Source: Manduca sexta (taxonomy: Eukaryota > Arthropoda > Insecta > Lepidoptera > Sphingidae). Taken from it: DNA of 64,000 bases. The stretch covers positions 3,038,001 to 3,102,000 of the forward strand of contig NC_051116.1 of assembly GCF_014839805.1 (NCBI RefSeq). The letters run 5' to 3'. Both the position numbers and the translations under genes were made by a program. Shown piece after piece: positions 57,193-64,000 of the stretch (positions within the stretch are counted from its first letter, which is position 1; each line of letters starts with the position of its first letter). Below the pieces are notes generated by a model. That model was not told the origin of the DNA and searched no databases. It worked only from the letters and a program-made list of their open reading frames with translations.

Positions 57193-60036
57193 GGTCATTT
57201 TGTAACCCTAGACTTAAATTTAACTGCGAGAAAGTCATCTTGAAAGAAGCAGTTTACTATAAGTTACTCTAACCTAAGGTCAAAAATAAAAAAGTAAAAT
57301 TTTCAAACAAAATAAATATTCAAATAGTAATTTTATTTTTACACACCCTTTTGCCACTACTACTATACTAGAATTCGTCGGAGCGGCAACATCGCACACA
57401 GTCATTGATAATATTATGCTCACGCACACGAACGAGTGATGCACACTCGGAGCGCAAGGTAGTTCGTCGCACCGCGCGCGCCGCGCCGCGACCGAACAGC
57501 TGATGTCGGCGCTTTAACTACCTAGGATTTTGTGTCGTGCCACATCACTGGACCTGTCGAAAGCTGCCTGCATCCAATGTGTTCCCGCGACGTTTATCAA
57601 GTCGTCTGTCCACCTTGCAGGTGGACATCCAACGCCAACATAAACATCACGCATTAATCATCACATTTTATTAGAACCATATTTTCTATGCTCAAACTAT
57701 CATCATAAGCAAACGACACTAATCAAATAACCACAACTGCATATGTTAGGTACACATAACACATGATTTCCGTAATTTTAAAGTGGTTTCATTCTTTTAA
57801 ATCAAAACACACACATTCTAATGTAGGTAGTTCATCCATTTTAGTAGATAAGTAGTTATAATAAATACGTTCAACGGTTAGATTTATAACACTCATAACA
57901 ATAAAATATCATTCTGCAAGTCTGGCAATTCACACGAACAATTAATAACGAAGTTACAATCTTGATAATAATTAGGTAATGTGATAGTTTTAGGTAAAAA
58001 TGTCGAGCGACGGGATGCGTCACGGCGCGACGTCCCAATAGGTATCTTAACATGTTTTCAAAATAGTAAATGCGTTTACCAATACCTAATGATTTGTAGA
58101 TTGCTTGTTCCTTTAAAAGTTGTTTCATACTTCAAAGTATTTTTAATACAGTTAATTTGTGACTACCTCGGTGCCGCAGTTGTATTATAGTACGGATGCT
58201 TTGCTAAGGTCACGGGATCGAATCCCGGGTCGGACAAAATGATATTGGATTTTTCCATTCAGTACCTATCGCAAATTCATAAATCCACATTAAAATCGTA
58301 ATGACAGCCCCCGCTAGAAACATAATCAATAGATTGTGATTAGTTCAGTTTCGCGTACGCGTCAACGATGCAACTTCGCGATCGTAAAATATTCAAAATG
58401 ATAAAAATATTTCTAAAAATAGATTCTATTTTATACGTGTTAAGGTCGCATTTAGGGCACCACTTTAAATATCTTTGTGCCTTACCGACCAACACGCGAC
58501 ACACGAGGTTAGCGAATTCCCCAAATGTAGTAGTCTGGAGTAGTGTTGCCTGATGTCCCGATTTGCGCGGGATGTCCCGATTTTTAGGGTTCTGGGGACG
58601 TGACCCGTTTTGCACCAATAAAATTATTAAGACCATTAAGTATTATGAAAAAATAAACTACGAATTCATCACTGTGTTGAGTGCGACAATGCAATCAAAA
58701 TAGCAAGTATCATCTCACTAGCGATGAAGGTACAGTTTTGTTTTATTCTTTTGCTTAGAGATGCGACTACCCGGCGATCTGTGCTTCGATGTTAAAACAG
58801 AAATCCAAATAAAACGCAACTTTAGCATGACTTGCAGTGATATTTTTGTAAAACGCAATACATAAAACTTAAATTAAAAAAAATACTTGCTTTTTTTATG
58901 TCCCGATCTACAACACTAAATCTCGATTTGTTTTACCTTCTTGATTTTAAACAAATTGACCCTGGCAACACTAGTCTGGAGGTACACGATATTTGACGAG
59001 CCAGAGTTTTACAACTAACACGTGCCTTCGCAGTGTTACCAAACTTTTTTATTATTAACTTATTGTGCAATATCTTGTTTATTTTATACCCCGTATGCCT
59101 ATTGAAAATGAATGACTGAATCCAAAATCTCTATTATACTTTATTACTTAAAATAATGTTTTAAAAATACTAAAATATTGCTGTGTATTATTTTAATTAG
59201 GTAGACTTTTCATTAATCATTTCATCATAAATCATTACTTATTTTATTTTGTAATACAATTGTGTGTTAAATCTGTTAGAACATCATGTAATAAAAAAAA
59301 TCTAATATCAGAATTTTTGAAATGCTGTGTCGTTTTAGCAAGCTTTTTGGTAAAAAAGGTTTATACTGACAACATTGCTAGTTTAGGCGAGAAAGAGTAC
59401 GACTATTGTATTGAATAATCGCGCGCTCTTTTCACTCGGTCAAAGACTCGGACGTATTGCCATAGCAAAGAAATGGTACAGAAAGCATAATATGACGTTC
59501 GGTAATGTGTACGTAGTCTTCTTTTAGATATTATGACAAACCGAAATATTAATGTTGGAATTAAAATAAATGTCGGAATATCATGTAGAATTTTAAAAAA
59601 ATACGATACCAATAGATTTAAATCTTGTAACTTTAGGAATTATGTAGGTAACTTTTTTGGTAAGAAAACTATTTTATTAACGAAAATAACGTTTATAATT
59701 GACGAAATATTTTTGTAGTAATTAATTATTGACTCAATGAACTGTTGCAACCAAGTCAGTGAACGTTTTGGGAGTTCATTTGTGAGCTGACCTTCTGAAC
59801 CCTATAGGTTCGGTAATAATATCATCAGCTGTGACGTAGTTCATTCACTTCAGTTAAGCGCGCTAAGAGACAGCGTGATCAAAAACCATAAATCTAAAAT
59901 CGGGATTATTGACGTAAATATACGTTACTTATGAATAATTCTTTGCACGGTGTTAGCAGAGGTCACCACGAACCTGTGGTTTCAATTAGTAACGCAATGT
60001 CGAAATGACCCTGTATATATATATGTATGCATAATA

Positions 60037-60099
<63 letters not shown>

Positions 60100-60673
60100 T
60101 ATTATATTTATACATATATATATAAAAATGAATCCCTATTTCCCTTGGTCACACCATCACGCGTGAACTGCTGGACCGATTTTACTATTTTTTTTTTGTT
60201 GCGTTTGTTATTGTCAGGAGAAGGTTTTTATGAAAGAAAAAATCAAAAAATTGCGCGGTAAATTAGAAAATTTAAGAAAACTTAATGAAAATATTAATTT
60301 TATATAACTGTCAATTGTTCGAAATAACTGTCAGCGATTGACAGAATGCGCGCTGCAAATTCATAATTAAGACGGGACGTCTGTCGGGTCAGCTAGTATA
60401 AATACATTTCCATAATGCTCGTAACTAACGAACGATGCCCTCACCAGGTTGAAGGCGGGCGCGATGGGTGCGGGCGGCGCGGTGCTGGGCGCCGCGCTGT
60501 GCGGCCCGGCGGGGCTCGTGCTCGGCGCCAAGGCCGGCGCCGCCGCCGCGCTCGCGGGCTCCCTCCTGGGGTACCTGGGGGCGCGCCTCGTCGGCAACAG
60601 GAGGCGCGCTGTGCTGGACCACGCTGGCGATAAGGAGCTCAGGGTGGACAAGGACGAGAAAAAATCACAATAG
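51514..60673 (+). CDS. STX17: Syntaxin-17, autophagosomal Qa-SNARE (6 exons, 297 residues)
   Basis: STX17 sits on completed autophagosomes and, with SNAP29, a lysosomal VAMP and HOPS, drives fusion with lysosomes. Coding exons 51514-51633, 53364-53559, 55246-55394, 55733-55855, 56717-56796, 60448-60673; all GT-AG, phases agree, 894 bases. N-terminal segment LKRVELSLTKFNEVAIPHHL matches the family start. Residues 44-105 give the Habc-like helices (LRVLLAELETLRRQV). The SNARE motif is at about 165-222 (SEVRALHEAWQTVQ, VATVSTNVEVAAENVE). The anchor at about 226-271 is a Gly/Ala-rich double membrane segment (GAGGAVLGAALCGPAGLVLG, Lys251, second half ALAGSLLGYLGARLV), the glycine zipper particular to STX17. 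A charged tail follows, ending DKDEKKSQ. Length is close to the family's ~300. Oddity: by alignment the zero-layer Gln is Asp193. ATG context aaaATGg. Confidence 0.93.
52165..52315. repeat. MITE family G (copy 3)
   Basis: 'gacttataaaaatatcacaa', 'agctatgcttaattaaagct', 'tttaaactagaaaccggtga' and 'tgtttttgacagctgtttaa', ending 'tataagtaaaactgt'. In STX17 intron 1. Confidence 0.65.
52480..52600 (-). repeat. Dispersed repeat family C (copy 4)
   Basis: 'tcctagtgagaactgctttc' and 'ataaataatttaatgactga' follow the inverted family C pattern. Short and diverged. Confidence 0.5.
52625..53235 (-). pseudogene. Decayed non-LTR retrotransposon C-terminus (RNase H end and Cys/His tail)
   Basis: The minus strand shows short frames with the pattern of the end of an insect non-LTR polyprotein: HCPLNKHLYVLGI, SPLCRDVYHMTKQPPT, and upstream DAADDLANRRSSQVA. 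Frames are broken by several stops and shifts. Much GC-richer than the surrounding STX17 intron 1. Confidence 0.6.
53364..53559 (+). CDS. STX17: STX17 exon 2
   Basis: Encodes YEENGEYPRVRSEQVHARRV and RRQVRPEDLTKFDKL to MDYL; acceptor catcttag, donor G|gtaggt. Helical N-terminal domain. A decayed LINE lies ~130 bases upstream. Confidence 0.92.
54667..55041. mobile_element. Candidate MITE-like element in STX17 intron 2
   Basis: 'cccccctagaatgtgacatg' at the left is a near inverse of 'atgttacattctagagagg' at the right (about 20 of 24 bases). The interior is AT-rich and non-coding. No duplicated target site was proven. Confidence 0.35.
55246..55394 (+). CDS. STX17: STX17 exon 3
   Basis: Acceptor aattttgcag is chosen over gagcag at 55286 because only it keeps the frame. 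Encodes DTSPLSINRRPPEQTVAGST and VQELESPLIQLQVNEQ, the linker before the SNARE motif. Confidence 0.85.
55733..55855 (+). CDS. STX17: STX17 exon 4 (SNARE motif, first half)
   Basis: 41 codons, REREAVLRGWSELQSEVRAL and HEAWQTVQAAALADRER. Contains the zero-layer position (Asp193). GC-rich; donor CGG|gtgagt. Confidence 0.9.
56228..56335 (+). repeat. tRNA-derived SINE fragment
   Basis: A-box half ggtagcgtagtcgtattgcc and body 'ggtttttctgctcagtatta'. The B box is degraded. In STX17 intron 4. Confidence 0.55.
56717..56796 (+). CDS. STX17: STX17 exon 5 (SNARE motif, second half)
   Basis: Encodes VATVSTNVEVAAENVEVART and HLSAAE; acceptor tttcttggcag, donor AG|gtgaga. Followed by the 3.65 kb intron 5, which is full of TEs. 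Confidence 0.92.
57121..57190. repeat. (TA)n microsatellite
   Basis: About 33 uninterrupted TA units in STX17 intron 5, abutting the left end of the candidate element at 57190. Confidence 0.95.
57545..57650 (-). mobile_element. RTE-type LINE C-terminal scrap
   Basis: 'ctgcctgcatccaatgtgtt', 'gacgtttatcaagtcgtctg' and 'tccaccttgcaggtggacat' parallel the remnant at 29852-30228. Confidence 0.6.
58161..58268 (+). repeat. tRNA-derived SINE, 3' truncated
   Basis: Starts gactacctcggtgccgcagt, B box gggatcgaatcccgggtcg, then 'ggatttttccattcagtacc'. It ends soon after the body begins. Confidence 0.75.
60013..60124. repeat. (TA)n microsatellite, interrupted
   Basis: Long TA runs broken by 'gtatgcata' and 'gcatattatattta'. 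The open frame with a Tyr-Ile repeat here is meaningless. Confidence 0.95.
60112..60396 (+). mobile_element. Non-autonomous Helitron (copy 3)
   Basis: Matches copies 28619-28909 and 43880-44169. CTAG at 60393-60396 before host T. The 5' TC is blurred by the TA repeat. The end lies 51 bases upstream of STX17 exon 6. Confidence 0.78.
60448..60673 (+). CDS. STX17: STX17 exon 6 (membrane anchor, stop)
   Basis: About 70% GC over the anchor; encodes LKAGAMGAGGAVLGAALCGP through the second hydrophobic segment to KKSQ and TAG. Several overlapping GC-rich frames here are shadows. The exon starts 52 bases after a Helitron end. Confidence 0.93.
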
Positions 60674-60740
60674 CGACACGCTTGCGTCTGTTTCTAGACG
60701 CATTGGCAATTTAGGATATAGCGGGTGAGTTCGAGTATTG

Positions 60741-60746
60741 AATAAA
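60741..60746 (+). terminator. STX17 polyadenylation signal candidate
   Basis: AATAAA 68 bases after the stop. Other AATAAA sites at 61075 and near 61388 would give longer 3' UTRs. Confidence 0.4.
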
Positions 60747-61568
60747 GGTAAAATTATATTTATATTCAACTCAGAATTGTTTATGTTTTAGGTATCTGTA
60801 TTGGGGGCCTTGAAGTTGTGAATGAAGGACATTCGAGTTTGGTTCTAATACAATATTGTCAACATATTGCTTTTTTTATGTATCTTGCGAAAGATTGTCT
60901 TGGAATTAAGAGTAGGTAGCTGATTATGTATTTAAATTTATTTATTAGCCTGTTGTCAATATGTGTGCTGGTTATTAGAATATTTATTACCACATATATA
61001 AAATAATGTAACCGTGACATAGTCGAGTAATTATGCGTTTTGCTTGTGATATCCTCATTATATTTGACTAGTGCAATAAATATAACTAAAGGCGTATGTA
61101 TATGACGTTTTTATTAAGAGATGTATTTTCAATGCTATGTTCGTAAAGTTACATAGTTCCCAACTGCATCGTGTTTCATGCAGCGTTGATTGCGTTAGAG
61201 GAACCCTTTAGCTCTTTAAAAAACACGCCATGTGTATATCCTTTAAAGTCATAAGGGTAGCTATAGAAACTCTAACTAATAATATATCGACTATGAAATA
61301 CGTATACATTATTATCTGTATCTAAATTTGCTATACGTCAATGTAAATATAATTGCATTGAGTGTAACTCCTGTAACATTATATTTAATAAATAAATACT
61401 ATTTATTTCCTAAACCTATTAAATGTAGCTAGCCTTTTCTTGTATTAAGGAATGGCAATTACTTAGTAGATTATCCAATTTATTTAAGGATAGTCAGCAT
61501 ATGAATGAAGAAGAAATAATCCATTTGGCTTGTTGCTGTAAATTCCTCGACTGGTTGTATACATTGGC

Positions 61569-61745
61569 AGTCTTACTTATAAAAATTGCGCAAAGGTATG
61601 CTTAGTTAAAACACAAATTAACTTGATCAGCTGTAACTCAAAACCCGCCATCTTGCCTTCTAATAAGGTTTAAACTAGGAGACCGTTGATGTTTTACGCA
61701 GTTTTAACCACCTCTTAACGCTGTAACAGTTTGTAAATAAGACTG
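61569..61745. repeat. MITE family G (copy 4, best ends)
   Basis: Begins cagtcttacttataaaaatt and ends 'gtttgtaaataagactg', inverse ends of about 17 bases. Contains 'caaattaacttgatcagctg' uninterrupted, the reference for the nested insertion in copy 2. Confidence 0.75.
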
Positions 61746-61894
61746 AAAATGTTTCTGGATCATAATGAAAGCTTTAACGCGGTAAATCCATCGAAAAACG
61801 CGTGATTTTCTGACTCACCCTGTATATAGTAATTGCGAGCGTCGATTGTGTACCTAACGTCTATAGATATTGTTGGACAGCACTGTATACTTAA

Positions 61895-63174
61895 CAGTGG
61901 CGAAGGGTGAAATTTTTCAAAAGGTAACCCGGTGTAAAAAAAATTGGCGTTGCTTAAGATATCGGGGGCAATTTATCGGAAAACAAAAACTAAGACAACG
62001 GATTAATCTTGATTCGAAATCACCAAACGTTAACATACCTACTAAATCACCTATTATGCGTAAATAATTGAAACATTCATAAAATCGAACAATAAACGTA
62101 GATAATTCTTCTTCCATTAATCACAATTATAAGTCATACCTATTAATTTGTTATAACAGCAACAAAAGTAAGTATTAAAATAATAACCACACTACACTAA
62201 AAGTATCTGTTTATTTTCAAAATAAAACCGTAAATGTAATAGAAATAGGTATCACGATCGCCAAACAAACCAACAGTTTAAGTCTACCTACATGATAAAC
62301 TTATATAATTATCAATTTAAATTATAACCAAGAAAGATTATTCGTAAACTTTTGCTTGTATCGTGGTGCTATTTTAAATTCAGTAAAATATAATATTTAT
62401 TTTCTTCTAACAAACATTTTGTGTCTAAAATCAAAAACTTTCAAATCTACTTCCAATATTTTACCATCTAAATACTAATATGTGAAATCATCGATTAATA
62501 ATATACTTACGTAAAGGTAGACATTAAACTGATTACAGGTAGTTATTTCCATTATAATACACATTTATTTTTGTAGTTTATAAATAAACAAAGCGCTGGT
62601 AACTAAATATCACATAAGTATCAAAAAATAAAATGAATATGACAATTTACAAACACCGAAACTTGGTAGCATAATAAATTATGACGTTTGATGGACGTAA
62701 AAGTGACAACTATACATAGTCGGTTAACGTGAAGCCGAACTAGCTCGGGTTACCTTTGCCCATATCTTCCGCACGATTCCAACAAACACTAGCATAGAAA
62801 GTCATAGAAAGTGCTGCCATCTATATTAAAAAACATACTACGACGTTAAGCCGCTTGACAGCGGGTAACCTTGCTCCTGTGGCGTCACAATTTCACTTTG
62901 GTAACGGAATTTCTGGGGAACTAAATCCAAGATGCGCCATCTAACGTTATTTAAAACAAGTAATAGATAGCGATTAAATTAGCAAACATCGAGCTACTGG
63001 CCGGTAGATGTCATTATTAAGTGATCATTATTAATAAGTTAAGCTATTATAATTATTGTCCAGTCTGATAATATGTTGTAAATTAATTTTACCTATTAAA
63101 TATATTGTTTAGTATCACCGAAAACCTAAAAGGGAAGCCGGTGGGAATCGGCTTGTATGGACGCTTCGCCACTG
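61895..63174. mobile_element. Non-autonomous hAT-type element with 8-bp target duplication
   Basis: Starts CAGTGGCGAAGG and ends with CGCTTCGCCACTG (inverse). ATACTTAA is present immediately before (61887-61894) and after (63175-63182). An 8-bp duplication plus CAGTGGCG ends is the hAT pattern. 1,280 bases; internal frames are short and carry no transposase motif. Confidence 0.85.
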
Positions 63175-63182
63175 ATACTTAA

Positions 63183-64000
63183 GTAAACGACAGTGCTATT
63201 GTGAAAAAAGGTCCTTTGTAAATGTGTCTATGTAACTACATTTTTACAGCAATGACCTGTGATCTATAGATCTTGATAGAGGATAAACAGTCAAAATGAA
63301 TATAAATACAAGGATAAATAAATACGATTTACCGGTTTTGAAGTCGAGTTATCGCTCTAATTTTCACTAATATACAGTGTGATATAAAATTAGATAATAG
63401 TCAATAATTATAAACGCTTATGGATAAAGAAGTAGAAAGGACATGCCCGGAAACGGTTTTATATTCCATAGAAATTCTAACCAAGATAATTTATTTATAT
63501 TCTAGTAACAATGAGCTTATTGAAATATTTTTTTTATTTTAAATACTTCCGATTTTAAGTTTTTTGTAAAATATACCCCTACTAATATAAGCTATCGAAA
63601 TATAATTAATGATTCTACATTTGTATTTTTGCCACTTTATAATTCAATCAGTTTGAGATTGGTTAGAATTTGTTCGAAACAAAGAACCAGCGCCCGTAAA
63701 AAAAGCGGACTTGTACTGTGTAATATTATCAATAGTCGTATTTTTATAATTAGATTTAGCAATACATTTGTAATTGAGATTGAAATAAATAATGCTATTG
63801 AACCTTTATGGATCAGACAATATTTATGTAATTAGGTATAGAATGTACCACACACTAGGTTTTTTAAACTTAACAATATTTTTACAAAATATTCAAAATG
63901 TATAAGGTAATTTAATTAGTGTATTGTAAAACGCAAATTTCAGTAGAAATACAAAAATGTAATTATTGTATTGTAAATAAAATTTACAAATATATTTTAT
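63183..64000. other. Intergenic stretch, nothing recognised
   Basis: AT-rich to the window edge. The 68-codon + frame at 63629-63835 has no recognisable motif. Confidence 0.4.

Larger units (their letters stand above)
57190..60016. mobile_element. Candidate TA-flanked element with short inverted ends, in STX17 intron 5
   Basis: ACAGGGTCATTTTG at the left and CGAAATGACCCTGT at the right are inverse with one mismatch, and both border (TA)n tracts. The ~2.8 kb between has no transposase but contains an RTE scrap (57545-57645) and a SINE (58161-58268). It could be one nested element or two unrelated ends that each inserted at TA. Confidence 0.45.

Noticed and set aside
59950..60261. 103-codon frame with Tyr-Ile repeats
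   Set aside because: Translation of the (TA)n microsatellite and a Helitron.
60367..60728. Several Ala/Arg/Pro-rich frames in other registers at STX17 exon 6
   Set aside because: GC-rich shadows. Only the register continuing from exon 5 gives the glycine-zipper anchor.

Overview
This is AT-rich animal nuclear DNA with introns, almost certainly from a moth or butterfly (Lepidoptera). The evidence is the dense mix of lepidopteran-type dispersed repeats (tRNA-derived SINEs, RTE tails with a 'ccgggataaaagtcc' core, CR1/Jockey-type tails, Helitrons with TC...CTAG ends, MITEs, mariner) and two conserved genes whose exons are split by TE-filled introns. No bacterial, organellar or CRISPR sequence was seen. 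Genes were assembled by eye from splice sites, reading phase and family motifs; none is a single open frame.

Region by region. (1) 1-93 may be the 3' end of an unrelated gene. (2) 94-16.7 kb is intergenic and built mostly of repeats. It includes a 1.4 kb element with 16-bp terminal inverted repeats and CRE-like sites, two perfect palindromes and a seven-copy 20-bp tandem repeat. (3) 16775-31553 (+) is a three-exon gene for a 99-residue secreted peptide with six mature cysteines; its first intron is 12.9 kb. I could not assign it to a family, and it is the best candidate here for something undescribed. (4) 31.6-39.7 kb is repeat-rich spacer. (5) 39783-50148 (-) is a 13-exon gene for IWS1, the Spt6-binding transcription elongation factor (743 residues). 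It carries an unusually long RS/KS-rich N-terminal region made of modular exons. (6) 51514-60673 (+) is a 6-exon gene for syntaxin-17 (297 residues), the autophagosomal Qa-SNARE with a glycine-zipper double membrane anchor. The position of the ionic zero-layer glutamine holds aspartate. IWS1 and STX17 are head to head, 1.37 kb apart. (7) 60.7-64 kb is spacer with a 1.28 kb hAT-type element bounded by a perfect 8-bp target duplication.

The genes do not form a pathway: IWS1 acts in the nucleus, STX17 on autophagosomes, and the peptide is predicted to be secreted. The unifying theme is TE pressure on gene structure. TE copies lie a few bases from splice sites in IWS1 and 32 bp from a donor in the peptide gene, and they fill every large intron.
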